Part shown: positions 34,501 to 47,969 of the stretch, in pieces
Layout: every line of letters starts with the position of its first letter
Numbering within the stretch: the first letter of the stretch is position 1
Source of the DNA: Apteryx mantelli
Lineage: Eukaryota > Chordata > Aves > Apterygiformes > Apterygidae
Length of the DNA stretch: 64,000 bases
Assembly (NCBI RefSeq): GCF_036417845.1
Contig: NC_089981.1
Location: forward strand, 21,162,001-21,226,000
Direction of reading: 5' to 3'
Made by a program: the position numbers and the translations under genes
Notes under the pieces: model-generated
What the model was told of the DNA's origin: nothing
The model's input: only the letters and a program-made list of their open reading frames with translations
Database searches by the model: none

Positions 34501-37500
34501 TTTTTAAAGTTTTATGTAAGCGAGTACTTCCAAACAGTCCAGCCTGGACCAGACTAATTGCTTGGTCTCTTCCCTAAGGAGCTTTTAAGGGCAACTCTCC
34601 TCCTCACCGAAGCAAGCCTCAGTCCTCATGCTGCAGCTGGGAAAAGAAATCTCATGGCCTTCAAAGAGTGTTGAGGTTCAGCTTTGCCAGACAGCTCAGA
34701 AGGGTACATGACTCTGCAGCTGAAGACGCACAGTTCATAACACAGAGAATGAGCAGCATGTACGAATGGTATAAATAGCACAGTAAAAACCATCCAGTCT
34801 CTTAGGCAATTAAGACCCTGATTTAGCCATCCATGCAAGAAGGTTTGCCCTGCGCTCTCTCTGGCCCAGACTGTACTTGTGAATTTAAGAGTCTGAGTTA
34901 GAGCCTCTGGATTCCAATAAAGTCCAGGTAACACTTAACAGCTTCGATTTCCAAATTGCCACATTTTGATGTCTCAACCACTGAACTTTTGTTTCCAAGT
35001 CTTATCCTTGCCTTGCTTCATAAAGCCCTGAACAGGGTAACAGAGTTTTAGCCTCAGAACTACCCTGCCTGGAAAAGGGCAAAGTATAAATGGTTTAGCC
35101 CAGTTTTCACAGAGGACACACAACATGCAAGTCCACATTGGACTATCCAGGTCACAGATAGGGACAAAACTTGATATTAAATTGCAGTGCCTCAAATTCA
35201 GCATCCCTAATCACCCTACTTGTTCCCTAAGGAAGTGCAACATGCTCCCCAAAGCTGCCTTCCTGCCAACCTTAAATTTATTCTGGTAAAAAGAGCTATT
35301 CTGCACCCAAAAGCCCTTGAAAACGTATTGAGCATTTCTACATCTTCTGCACTCCCAAAGATCAGGGGAGCCTGAAAAGGAAAGGATGGTGGGGGACTTG
35401 CACCCCTGACCTCAGCCTGCACACTGCTCTGTGGCTTTCTCCCTGGAGGAAATACCAGCAGCATCACACTGGCTTTGCGCAAGCAGGTCTCTCTCCAGCC
35501 AGAGGCTCATGCCTTGGTTTTCCCACCTGGCAGCTAGAAACATTTCCGAGTCTGACTTGGCAAGAGAAGCCTTGGCAGGGAAAGGAAGATCACCAGCCCC
35601 ATCTAGCCCTGCGTGCCAGGGACTGCGCCTGCTTTCCAGCTAGCACCAGCTTGACTAGGATCCCACTCCCATTCCACACCAGTATGCGCAGTGCAGACCC
35701 GCTCACACCAGCTCAAATGTCCGGCCCTGTCACGCTGCATCAGCGAGAAACCCCCCGACCTGCCCCCATGCAAGGCACAGCACTGGCAAACCGACACCGA
35801 GCAGGTGCGTGCATTTAGATAAACGGGGTGGAGTTCTTTGATGGGACCACAGACTTCCGGATTTTCTCTTTTTCTTATACGAGAAACAGATGGAGACAGC
35901 CTATCTGCCTCTAAGACAGGGAGCAAGAGCCAACACAAGGATCCAAAGGCACCAATGGGAAAAAAAATGAAAAGCAACATTTGCGTTTTACTCTTTCTGC
36001 CTCATCACTTGCTTTTCCAAGTGAATGTTAGCTGGAGCTGCAACAGATTTGCTGCGGGAGAGGAGACAACCTGTGTGACACACACAACACAGCCCCCCAT
36101 GACACGGTACACTAGGATCGGCTGCTCAGGAAAGCAGCCCCGCTTTTACAATGGGATAATGTGCGTTTGAGTTATTCAGCCAAGGAAACTTTCATGTTTT
36201 TCCCTACTGTTCAGAAGAATTACAAGATGCTGCCACAAGTTTGCCTTAGCGTTTTGCATTGCCGTCAGCCTAACATATTCCGTAGTTTAATCATTGCAAA
36301 CTCCAACTGGGAAGACACGGAAGACAGGAAGGGAGGATGGGAAATACTCTGTCTGAAAGAGACCTTCTCCTCGAGCTGACAGATCCTTATTGCTGACGGA
36401 CAGCAAGTTTGCACTTTCAACTCTGAATCCTTCAACTTACAGTAAGCGATCCGAGTTCCTTCACTGACACTGTAGGTATCCCACGAAGACAGTCAGAACA
36501 CCATTTATCAGTCTGCACATCCATCAGGCTATGCAGAAACAACTGCAGTTTTTGTTAAGTTCACAGACCACAGGCAGAGATTTAGTAAATATCAGGAAAA
36601 AATAAATAAATGCAGCACAAAGAGCAAGTTTTACATTTTAAAGAGAGTCCTGCTTATGTTTGCAATACCTTTTCAGCAGAAAAAGACTTATATGTATAAT
36701 ACTTTATAGCCTTCATCAGCCTAACGTACAGCATCCAGTATTTCTATGAATTCATGAATACAAATAGAGTTTTATTATTATAGATTGTTTCTTGCTTTAC
36801 TAATATCTTTGTAGTCATAGCAACTACCCCCCAAAGGATAAACATCTCCAATTACATTTTGCAAATGCAGACACCACAGCATTTCACAGTTAAAATCTCA
36901 GCCCTTCAGGACCAATAAAGCCATCCTAATCAATCTTAACTGACCCAAGAACTAATACATTTGTAAGATCGCATGTTGATCACACTCGAGGTCTAGAAAC
37001 TGTTATATTAAAACAGCCGTCTGCCCACTATGCACACTATTCCCCAACCAAGTTAAGCCACCAGAAGTCCTTCCCATCACAGCTGACTTGGGTCCCCCTT
37101 AACCGCCACAGCTCCAGGGGAGCGCGAAAGCCCAAAGTCCTCTTCCCTCTTCCAAGGCGACCGGCAGCCTTTCCAGGTTAGGAAAGCACCAGTTACTGGG
37201 GAAGCTCTAAGGACAGACGTGAGGTCTATCTGGCTTCAGCATCCAAATTAGCACCTTGCCCACAACGAGCTCTTCTCAGAGGGAAGCTATGGCCAAGGAG
37301 CCTTCTACTTGTTAAGTGTTAAACTGCTGAAATGAGTACCAGTAACTTAATCTTAATCCCCTTCCCAAAAGCAGTGCTGCTTTCCAAACATGACTGGTGC
37401 CCAGCACACGGGTCCTGGTAACCGAAACACTACAAAGTAGCTCTGATCCGTAGAAAAGAGCCACAGCCACTCTCAGCTGACCCGGGATTAAAGACAGACA

Positions 37501-38499
37501 GTACAGACGTGCTCCCTCCGCACACATTCAGACCCTCAGAAGCTGGTAAGCAAGGAGCAGTTTGGAGGAAAGGGCAGAGCAGGGCCTATTTAATGGAGAT
37601 TAAATTGTTTACTTATTTTGTTTGAAAGCACTGGCTTAATGTACTATATGCATAATTTCCAAGTCATTTTTTCCCCCCCGCCCTTGGTACTGATACATAC
37701 TTACAAGCTTAAAATAATGTTAAAGGTTGTTTAGCAAATCATAGTAGTCCCTTTACATTTTACAGAGCGTGTGTGTGAAGTACACAAACACAACACGTTG
37801 ACTATAAATACAAGAGACAAGCCAACAGCTCCTTTCCAAGCCCAGCACAGGGATAATCAGATGCAGTCATACCTTAATGCAACCCAGATGACACTTCGGA
37901 TGCTGTATCAAGTAGAAGTTTTTTCCTGCCTCCTCCACTTCAGCACAGTCCCGTACGTCCAGAACAAGAGCTGCAATTATTACTTACAGATCGCTTTTCC
38001 TGACTTAACCACTGCCTTTTATAATTACAAGCAACGGGCTTTTTCTTCCCCGTTCCCCTCCCACGTTTCTAGCCAGTCCCATACGGCTCCGTTTGTATTC
38101 AGAGACTCCTAGTAACTCCACAGAGCATCTGCCCCACACAGCTACAACCCAGAGAAGGACTAGCTAGAGCTTCCTCTCCATCCAGGCCACGTTGCTCCTC
38201 AGAAAGCATCCTCTGGCTTAGTCAGAGGCAACGCGAATGCAGATAAACACTAGCATCCCCATCAGCAGCAAGCTCCTGAAAACTGGAGCAAAACGCGCTC
38301 TTTGAGAGCAACCTGCTTCATCTATTGAGCATCCCCAAGGAAATTAAAAGTCAAACCAAACCGCAAAAGAAAGCAAATGAATAACACCTGGGAAAAGGCA
38401 GCACTCAGAAGAGTGCAAAGCCTACTTTCACCATCTGCAGCTATAACTCAGCAGGGAGCAGGCACACTGCAAAGCCAGAATAACTTTGAGTCAACAGCG

Positions 38500-39530
38500 G
38501 AATGACTGATGACTGTGCAATGTACACACACATCCAGAGGGCACTGCCTGCCAGGCTTCGGAAGCCTTCCTCCCTTCGTGCTCATTTCCCTGCTCTCAGG
38601 CCAAAGAATCTGCGCAAAAAAACTCAAGATATTACTTCAGACAACATGCCCGTGATTGGGACGGTGTTGCAGGAGGAGAGTGAAATCTGTGGCATATAAA
38701 ACCCTCCTCCCCGTGCCCTCCCAGCCAGCCTCAGTGGCTCCCGGTTAAGCAGGCACAAGGTGCACGCAGTGGCCGAACACAGGTGGAGCCCAGCAAGCTG
38801 AAAGGGGAGAGGCAGAACTAGACAAAAATCAAGGAAGGAGAGGGAGCGTGCTTTGGAGATCACAGGCACAGAGCGAGCAACCGGAACGGAAATCATTCAG
38901 GGCAACACATGATGCTTTGAGCTGTGATCGCGGAGCCAGCAGACACTGCCCAAAGACTCATACTTACAAGGGTGCACGGACTAGAAATGACCCAGCACGC
39001 TGCACAGCCGCAGGGAGCACGCTCTCGCTCGCTGCAAGCAAGGCATCCGCGCAGCCCACGCTCCCGAGGAGCCGCAGGCCAGGCCAGTCGCAGAGAGCAA
39101 CGCAGCGTGGTTCCTTGCCCTACAGGGATATAAAGTGAGAGGACGCAGTGCAGGATCCTAGGGGCCTCAGTGTAACGACAGAGCAGGGAAAACAAGGCTG
39201 GGACACACTTCCACAACCCGTGACGCTACTCTCACATCGAATTGAGAAGACATGAGGCCTGGTCTCAAGTTGCTTGTCAGCTCTCTGCAAAAAAAGCGTT
39301 ATATTGTCAGCTCTCAAAAAAGTGCTATATTTGGTCTTTAGAAAACAGAATTAAAGCAGGCTTTGCTACAGACAGACAAGCACTTTTTGTGTTGTGAATC
39401 AAGGCCAGAACGCAGGAGCCAAGGATCTGGGCTGCAATCCTGGGAAGCATTCAGTTTTCCGAGCTTACCTTTAAGGCGAAGCTGCACACGTGCACAGGTT
39501 TGGAAACAGAAGCGGCAGCACCAAGGTAAA
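38500..39530. promoter_or_regulatory. CpG-rich patch with TATA-like motif; possible alternative promoter
   Basis: CpG density is raised, with about 13 CpGs between 38990 and 39120 in an otherwise CpG-poor region. A plus-strand GATATAAAG lies at 39127-39135. Minus-strand donor matches include TTAAAG|GTAAGC (exon end 39469) and CCTT|GTAAGTATG (exon end 38968); a plus-strand AAG|GTAAAT lies near 39522. A start here would give a C11orf24 gene of about 14 kb, nearer the human size. Similar donor strings also occur by chance nearby (for example at 37.7 kb), so support is modest. Confidence 0.3.
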
Positions 39531-41349
39531 TCAGGCCGACTTCCAAATCGCGTTGGCGTAAGCAGGGGGAGAAGGAGGGATGGGGACAATGGCAGGAGAA
39601 TACCATGGACTTATCCCAGCGTATAAAGCTTTGCTCATGATTTCTCTCTACAATGGTGCCTGGCACGTACAAACTATAACAGCCCCAACGCAATGCCAAA
39701 GCAGGCTGCCTGGGGACGCGCAAGAACACCACCACTTTGTTACACTGTTAAAAGCAGAAATAGCCGGCCCTCTAGAACATTTGCAAATGATTTCACTACA
39801 TTATGCAAAAAACCCTGCCTCAGAGCAAGTAAATACAGCTTCAACTGTGAATTCAAAACCGCTGTTAAAATATCCCATCTCTCCTGTTGACTCACCAGCC
39901 ACACGTCTGAGCACAACCTGTTTCTACCAAGGGTCACATGCTACAAACAGCAAAGGACAAACTGAGCAGAGGTCGCGAAGCAGAGAGCGCGCTGGAGATT
40001 ACTGGGGAGGAAGAGCAGTACCGGTGACCGGGCAGGAGGTCCCTGGTCTGGACACAGTTCCTCGGATTGTGCTTCCCAAGACACTGTGTGAAGCATCCGA
40101 CCTCCTCAGAAAATCCAGGCTAAAATGACCTTCCTCAGGTCAGGAAGAACATCATTTATACTGCTTCTATCACACAATTTCTTTAAAGCTTAATACTGCA
40201 CAGCTGGCTAAGTAATACAGAAGGGTTGGCACATTCCTCCATGTCAGCTGGCACTCCTTACTGCAGCAGGCAGAACATAGTATTAGATGGACCACTGGTT
40301 CAGTCTGCTCTGCCTTTTCTGATGTTTCTCCTGTTTAGCCTCTCTTTCCCTATATATGACCACAAAAAAAAGCAAAAACAAAAATCCTGCAAAGCCAAAG
40401 AGTCCACACAAACTTCATCAAAAGGAATCTACTAAGGAGAACAGCCAAATAAGTGAAAACATTTTAATTAAGTAGTCTTAAAATTATACATCTTCTCCTG
40501 CCCTAAACACAAGCCACCTCCCTCAGCCTGCAGCGTAGTCTCTGCCTATGGCTGAACCTCCCACCAGTCTGCACGACACGCACACCACAGTAAAGCCGAT
40601 CGCAATGTTTGCGGCAGCGTTTACAAGCTTCGGGGAAGAGCCAAAACATGCCAACAGTTGCAAAGGATGAACTCGGAAGAACCGAGCATCCTTGTTCAGA
40701 GCATCCAACACACTCTGGATTCACGCTGACCGTCCTAGGTGGGAGTTATTAAGCCTGAGAGCAAAGGACAAACCAGCATCGTGGAGGGGACCACCTGCGA
40801 GAAGGCTGCTCTGGCTGCTGTATTCCCCGGGAGTTTGGGGTAGGAATGATGCTCTTTGAAGGAAGTCTGCAGCTGCTAAAAATCGGTATTTCTTCAGCTG
40901 CCACACAGGATTTTCTTGCAGAAAGTAATTTCTTCTGCTTGTGAATGCCAAAAATAACAGAACAAGAATAAACACCTTAAAGTCTCCTTCAAAGAGGCGA
41001 AACACCTCACAAGGCGTGCTGAGAAACTGCGTGTTTGCGTTGGGATTTGGTTGACACGCGAAGCTTTCACAACTACAAAGCACTTGAGGCTCCCACAGTG
41101 ACACAGGCACGTTACACTACACAGGGCCAAGCTCCCTGGGGACAGCAACTGGGAGAAGCATCTGCACAAGACCGATACTACCACGGTCCTGCAAAAGGCC
41201 TGGAAAGCCTTTTCGCACACAACAGGTGGATTAATTGCAAACTGAGCAGCTGACCTCAGGCGTGCAGAGGTTAAAGGACTTCACCCTTTAATTTCAGGGG
41301 TTTCAGCAAGTTGCTTGACCTTCCTTTCCTATCAAGAGCCCAGAGAGGA

Positions 41350-41615
41350 AGGAGGTTTTGGTGGTCAGAGCCCATGTCTAACAACTGCCGAGACCTGAGT
41401 TCAGGTCCCTTCTCCATTTCCAGCTTCCTGCGGAAGCAATGCAGGGCAACCGACTCACAGTCTTGCACAGATTTAGCTGCAGTGGTTTTTGTGGGCGGTT
41501 TTTACTTTAGCTAGTTTTGTTCTGAAGCTGTTTATCAACTTTACCCATCTCCCAGATCACAGGCTGCCTCCATCTTTCTGTGACTCAGTTCCCCACCTGT
41601 ACTTCCTTCACAGAG
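41350..41615 (+). repeat. MIR-like SINE, fairly long, interrupted
   Basis: TGGTCAGAGCCCATGTCTAA, then CGAGACCTGAGTTCAGGTCC, and after a diverged stretch CTTTCTGTGACTCAGTTCCC and CACCTGTACTTCC. The order matches MIR (ggagacctgggttctagtcc .. tctgtgcctcagtttccc .. catctgta) with extra sequence in the middle. Confidence 0.5.
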
Positions 41616-44600
41616 CTTGAGCACGACAAGTGCATTTAGGAGAAAAACAAACAACAAAAACAAAAAACCCCACTGACCACTCTCCTAACAGCTGGTAGCG
41701 ATGGACGGAGAAGAAGGAGCAACAATTCCCATTCTTTACATGCAAACTGATGAGAAAATACCTCATCCTCAGTGCTAAGTTTCTATGCATTTCTTACGCC
41801 ACTGATGCAGAGAGCTCACTGGCATTGGCAAGGCTTTGTGCCCATCACACTTTGCCTCTGACAAAATAAATGTTAAGGCCTAAAAAACAAAAAAATCATC
41901 ATCATCCATCATCCTCCCTCACCCCTGCTCACTTCTATGTTCTGCATTTCAGATGGTGAGAAGTACTATTCAGTGGGACACTTTCCCTGTGAAAAATGAC
42001 CAGGCAGCTGTTTCATTTATGAAAATGTGGCTTGTTTTGGAATATCTGAAACAATCCAGTTTTAATATAAAGAAAAATGAACTGCCAAAGGCTAACTGCA
42101 TAAAGCTGGGACAGGACAATAAATCTGTCAACACAAATACCTCCGAGGAATAAAAATGTGCACTATGGCTCAGCTGCAACCTTCTCTGGTCTGATCTGCA
42201 CCAAAAGAAGCCAGCAAATTTTCAGACATGCTCCTGTCTCACGAGAACAGGAGATCACATGTAGGGCATTTTACACTGCATGTTTCAAATTGAACACGAC
42301 TTCCAGCAAACCCCCCCAAGGGAACCACCCCCACAGGCCCCCGTATGAACTCTGCAGCCACCAAGCAAGCGTCATGGGAGGAGATGAAGTGGGCTGGGAG
42401 GCCAGCTCATGATTTGGGTTTCTTAACGTGCCTGCAGAAGCAGATGCTCTGCAACACTGATGCTTTGCGCTTGCTGAGAGATGGCATTGGAAGCCAGAAC
42501 CGGCTCTCCCAAGGAAAAACACAGTGCACACTCACAGTGGAATAACTTGCTTCTGAGCTGCTGTTAAATTCAAAGCTGCCAAGTCTGGAGTTAACAGAGG
42601 CCTCCGCAAGAAGTGATTTCAGCCTGAAGGTACAATTAAGCAAGTGTTACTTTTGGAGCAAATAAAACTGAAATGCATTAAAGTCTGGTCACCTCACCTT
42701 ACTCCAGCCCAGCAGAATTTTACCACAGTCAGCAATTTCCTGCCAATACAGGTCAGGTTACATTTCACTAAGTTGATATTCTCAAATGCTATCTTTCAGC
42801 TCAGATTTCTGAGAAATCATGAAGCTCCTCTACAGGTTCATATAGCCATAATAATCACCTGGGGCATTTAGAAACATAGGATGTGTCTCCATCCACAGAG
42901 TTCAGCAAGTTTGCTCAGGAATTTAAGCCTGTGCATGGTTTTGAGCAAGGCCACGCACAGAAGAGATGGCAACCTACAATAAAAAAAAGCATAAGGCAAC
43001 ACTGGGGAGAGCTCAGAAACAGAGAAGAAAAATTCAGGCAGCCTGGAAATGGCCAGAACATGGTCCCAGTGCAAGGACTGAGGAGGAACTTATGTTCAGT
43101 GCTAGAAGAATTGGGAGCAAGGACCTTTTGGACCATTTTTGGTCATTTCCCCTCTCTGCAGGGAAGCAGGACCTTTGTGCAAATCCTGAAACAGAGAATT
43201 AAATCGGAGATACTTGCCTCCATCTGCAGTTATTCCCCCAAATAAAACAGCCTGGAGACACCGAGATTATAGGGTTCTTTTCTTTTTCAACAACCCTGTT
43301 TTTAGGGAAAAAAAAGAAAAAAAAGTAGCAGCTTTATATGGAAGGGCTGCCAGGTGAGATGCAATAAAAAAACATCCCAGCTTATCACAAGCTGGTATTA
43401 TACTAGAGAGGTTTTCACCATATACATATTGGCACAAATCAAAAGATTCCTCCCAAACTCTCAAAGCTGGGAAGACATTTATAGCAATAACAAATGAAGG
43501 TTGCTGGCCACACGCCTCCCTGCTTTGTGATTTATACAGCTCGAGAGATGTGGAAATCACAGGGCAGGGTGGGTGGCGAAGCTTAGCCAAGTCTGCTCTT
43601 CCCAAACAAAGGGAGAACCGAACGCAACAGCAGCTCTCCTAACCCTTGCTGGCCTGCCCAGCTATAGGTTCTTCGTAGCCAGGAAGAGTCTTCTCCAAGC
43701 CATGCACCAATCTAAACGCAACTTAGAGTCATCAAAACCTGGAGGAAAAACATCCTTTTCCTCTCCCTCACTCTCTTTATTCTAACCCTGACATGTTTTT
43801 AAAGTGAACACAGTTCTTGTTGATCTCTGTGGCCGCTGAGGTGGCACCTGAAGAACTGCTTCAGCCTAGCTCAGTACTGGTAAGCTCCTCACACAGGCAG
43901 GGAGGACGGTGCTGAGCGCCTGCAGTTAGCTGCTGCTCTGAACCTGAGCTCCTCAATGCTTTCCCGGTAAAAAGGTCCTTGTACTTGTCCTTTATTCGTG
44001 GAAGAGGAGCCGCACATGCAGTAATAGGTTCTTGTGACCCTTTCTGAGCCTGATCCGGAAGCTCTATTTATTCATCTTCTGCTACAAGGACACCAAAGCT
44101 GTTCCACGGGGTTACCTGCATGCCACGGGCATCTACAGACAGTCAGCAGAGCAGCTGACCATAACGGGTTACTGCAACCACTACGGACACCAGTTTGACT
44201 CGTACCATGCGGAAGTGAAAAGCTGCATTTCACCCATAATCCTTCTCTCATGGTGTGTTCAGCATTTTACTAGACAGATGGGGTCCACATGCAGCTTTCC
44301 TTCTAGAGCACCCTTTGATGACTCCATGCTGTCTCAGTCCTCAGTTTTTACCCAGCAGCACATCAACAAATATAAAAAGATTCTATATCACCGAAATCTT
44401 GTCTGCTTTCCTATCCCAACTGTATCACATGACCAAATAAAAGACGTTACTTCGCCTTACAAGCTTTGCTTCAACACAGCAGAATTTTACAGCTTCAGAG
44501 TTTGACTGTTTCCTCCTCACAGGTGAAAAGAGGGTCCATTTTTTAAAAGCTATACGCATTTGAAGGAGTCTGATCTTTGAAAAACAATCACCAAGATGAA

Positions 44601-46069
44601 TAGAGCTCAATGGATTTCATCAACATAGAACAAAGATGCTTTTTTTATACTGTAGGGAAATTGCAACTGCAGAACATGGCTGGAAGAGAAATGTCTCAGA
44701 TTTGAGACAAAACAACAGTGTTGTTCTCTCCCCCTCCCTGCCTCACTCGCTGCCCAAGTTACTGGAAGTTTTCACTCCTCTTCAACACAGCTAACACAAA
44801 GCTACAGGCTCTGAGGAGGGGTGTCCCACAAGGGAGCATGAAAGAGCTGCAGCAGGGCAGGGAGACGTCATCTGCCCTGGCAGTGTCCACAGAAGGGTTT
44901 AACAAAGCTATTTTAACAACTCACACTTTAAACGCACTCGTTTTCCTGAGAGGGTGGATGAAACCCAGCAGTCAAGCGACTCGTACTTTCAGCATTCAAC
45001 GGGAAGATCTTCACTGGAGTGAGCTTTTTTTCAAACAAGCTTCACTGCAAAGCATGGAGAAGTTAAAGGCTTCCTCTGCCCTGGAAAGTGGCACTTCTAC
45101 CTCCATCAGATTCCCAACAAAATCCAACTGCTTCCTCAGCACTCAATTTCTTGGACATTTGAGCCACTTTGCAGGAGAGCACTTTCATTTCAATTGCATT
45201 ATCAGGTATATCTGCCCAAGCAGAGAACAGAGCAGAAAAAGTGCCCTGCAGCGAGGATTAAACGTTCACACCACGTTACTTACTGTGACAGGCACCTGAA
45301 GAGGAGTCATGGGTGGAATACTATTGCTTACCAAATCCTCCAGCCAAGACAGGCCAAGAGTGAAAGTGCTCTCTTTCCACATATTACTGTCTACAACATC
45401 AAACAATCCATAACCACTTAAACTATTTTCCCACCATTTCAGTTGTTGCTTTTCAGAGGTGCTGCACAAAAAGAATCCTTCACTTTTCTCTTGCATTAAC
45501 CTTCCAGAAGACGAGAGGAAAAAGTGAACCAAAGACCTGAAGACAAATCCCTAACTCCGCCCTGTGCCTCTGGAGCACAAGGGTCAGAAGGGAGCACCAT
45601 GGCCTTTTTGCAAGCACTCACCTTCAGTCCTTCAGACACTAATGTCTTCAAGTAGCAGTGAAGCAGCCAGACATACTAAGGACAAATTAGTGGTATGTAG
45701 TGTTTTAATAAAGTGGCACAAGGAAATAAAACTGTTAGCTTTAAACCAGCATTACGAACTCACTCCAAGCTGCTGTAACAGAGGTCATTTACAGCGTCTG
45801 AAATACAGTGATAGAAATGGTCAGGTTAAGATTTCTTATAACATTTGTGCAAAAAATCTTTATTTTTGTCTAATGAGAGGGTTTGTACTTTAGTTTGCAA
45901 AAAACTAAATCAAGCTATTTACACCTAATTGTTCTTCTTTGCTCACTCACTCCTCCTCATCTTAACCTTGTTATCAAGGTGACAAGACAGGTAAGAAAAT
46001 ATACACATAAGTGCAATGAAATTGCCTGTGGGCTCTCCACCACCTCTTGCACATCACCTTACAGAAAAC

Positions 46070-46300
46070 ACTAAGATAAATTTGAGCATGTATTTTATTT
46101 ACAGATTTTCTCCTTCATTCATCCTTTATGAAGATGAATCATCAGCATATGAAATCCACTCAGTTATTGCTGTATGTTCACTGGATGAAATTCATTGCAT
46201 CTTGGATAGTAGCAACTGTAAATGCTTGGATGCACTGTGGTATATACCTAATGAATCTCAATTTCAGACCATATATTTTAAATCCAGAAGGTATCTCCAC
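46070..46300 (+). repeat. Local duplication, copy A
   Basis: Copy A of a diverged direct duplication about 490 bases apart. The 19-mer TCATCAGCATATGAAATCC (46139-46157) is identical in copy B, and further matches follow (TTGCATCTTG, CTGTGGTATATAC). A TTTATTTACAG precedes and a GTG|GTATAT follows, so a 134-base exon-like unit can be drawn (46105-46238) with one open frame. Confidence 0.55.
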
Positions 46301-46547
46301 AGGTGTAATCTGCTTTCCATTTGGTTTTGCAAATAAATGAATTTGTCCCAAGACATACAATAACCTAAGAGCTCATTTAGCACAAGGGTTTGCAGTTTCC
46401 AGCCAGTTCCCAGGGGACAACTTGCCCACTCCACAACAGTTTGTGTGACATCTGTTTCTGGTTTCAGAGAGGTCAAAGACCAACTGGAGAACCTACCACA
46501 GAGAAAGAACGAACTTGCTAATAGTGCCAAACCCTCCAGCAGCAAGG

Positions 46548-46790
46548 CAAAGGCAAAGAAAATCAGTATTTTGTTTGTATTTAATTCTATAATTCTCCCT
46601 TTCTTCCAGACGTCCCCTACGAGAATGGGTCATCAGCATATGAAATCCTCTTCTGTTACAGCTGTGCAGTCACTGAACAGATTGCATTGCATCTTGCTCA
46701 AGTGCAACCGTAAACACGCATGCTTGAGTGCAATGTGGTATATACTTAGCAAACATTATATACTAAATATCTTACATCTGTGGACAAAGT
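46548..46790 (+). repeat. Local duplication, copy B
   Basis: Copy B carries the same 19-mer at 46630-46648. It also has a splice-like left edge, TCTCCCTTTCTTCCAG, and a right edge GTG|GTATAT, giving a 128-base unit (46610-46737). The frame matching copy A meets a stop before the right edge, so coding is doubtful. Confidence 0.55.
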
Positions 46791-47969
46791 TACAATTTTC
46801 AAGGGCAAACTTCCAAAGTAGCAATCAAAAAGCACAAGTCCAGCTTCCAGATGTTACAAGATTTCTAAAGCCTAGAAACTCCTGTTCCCTTTGCAACTGA
46901 TGGAAGAGCAACAAGTGGGAATCTATAAATACACCGGGGTCAAAAGCTGTCTGCTAAAGAGAAAATAAAATCAGTGCTATGCAACCCAACTTCTACGCTT
47001 TCGCTTTTGAAGCCAGCTGGTAGCAAAAGCAGTATGTGTTAAGGCTCCATTCAGGCCACACGCTCCTTTAAAATTCAAGCAGTAAGTGCCCCAGCAGAAC
47101 ATTATCAGTTCTTTCCACAGCAGCATGTCGCCTTGGGTGCCAGTTTTTCAAACACACGAAGCATATGGTTAACTCGAGACATGAGAGTAAGCCTAGCAGA
47201 ACCAACGCAACCTGTGAACTGCATAAAATGAAGTCGCATAACTGCTGGCAGGTTCAGTACACTTCGTTGTCACATCAATATGCAAGTTACTTAGCTGTGC
47301 AAGAATTTTTTGTTCCTTTTGAAAAAGAAAACCCAAACGAACACTGTTTCTATATACACACCCTGGTGAGAAATGCCACCTGAAACAGGAAACATGGACA
47401 TGAAGGATGCTGTTGCTTTCTCCTTCAGCATCCAGTGATTGAATCTCTGGACCAGATTTGGCACCGGTCTCTATCACTCAGCCCCGGCATCTCACTGAAG
47501 CAGCAATGTGCAAAGGTGACGTGCAGCAGCATCGCCTTCCCTTCGCCTTGCAAAGCCTGGGCTCACTGGTGCAAGATAACCCGTGCAGGATCAGGGTACA
47601 GCACCAGTAGACACTGCCAACACGCATGAATCACCCGCTGGCCCATAAAGTTGTCTTTGGCTGTGGGTCAGCGCTCCACCCTGTTAACAGCTCGGCAATA
47701 ATCAGTCATGACAAGCTGCCCTGCTGGCTTTGCTGCCTGAAACGTGCTTACTAGCCAGGTGTGCTCCAGACAAGGTCAGTGATGCACTCCAGCCTTACCA
47801 GGTGTCTAGTTTAGCCAAGTCTGCTGTCTCAGAGATGGTCGCTGCAGTCAGAGCGCATAGACACTGCCATATCCACAAGGAAAATACAAATTGTAGGCCA
47901 TCCACTGAAAAACACTGTAATAAGCTAATGAGAAAGATATAACTGTCAATGCTGATTACTGCCTTGCTT

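Noticed and set aside
37686-37705. Minus-strand donor GCTT|GTAAGTATG near 37.7 kb
   Set aside because: Almost identical to the 38.97-kb string but with no CpG enrichment or exon-like sequence beside it. It shows that such matches occur by chance here.
39580-40128. 182-codon plus-strand open frame
   Set aside because: Lies next to a CpG-rich patch where stop codons are rarer; no domain or splice support.
44040-44230. Open stretch reading LIRKLYLFIFCYKDT and onward, looking protein-like
   Set aside because: A stop lies just upstream, there is no convincing acceptor, and I cannot match it to a family. It could be an old retrocopy fragment, but evidence is too thin.
44718-45299. 193-codon plus-strand open frame
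   Set aside because: No recognisable domain, splice context or homology. Frames of this length are expected about once by chance in 64 kb on six frames.
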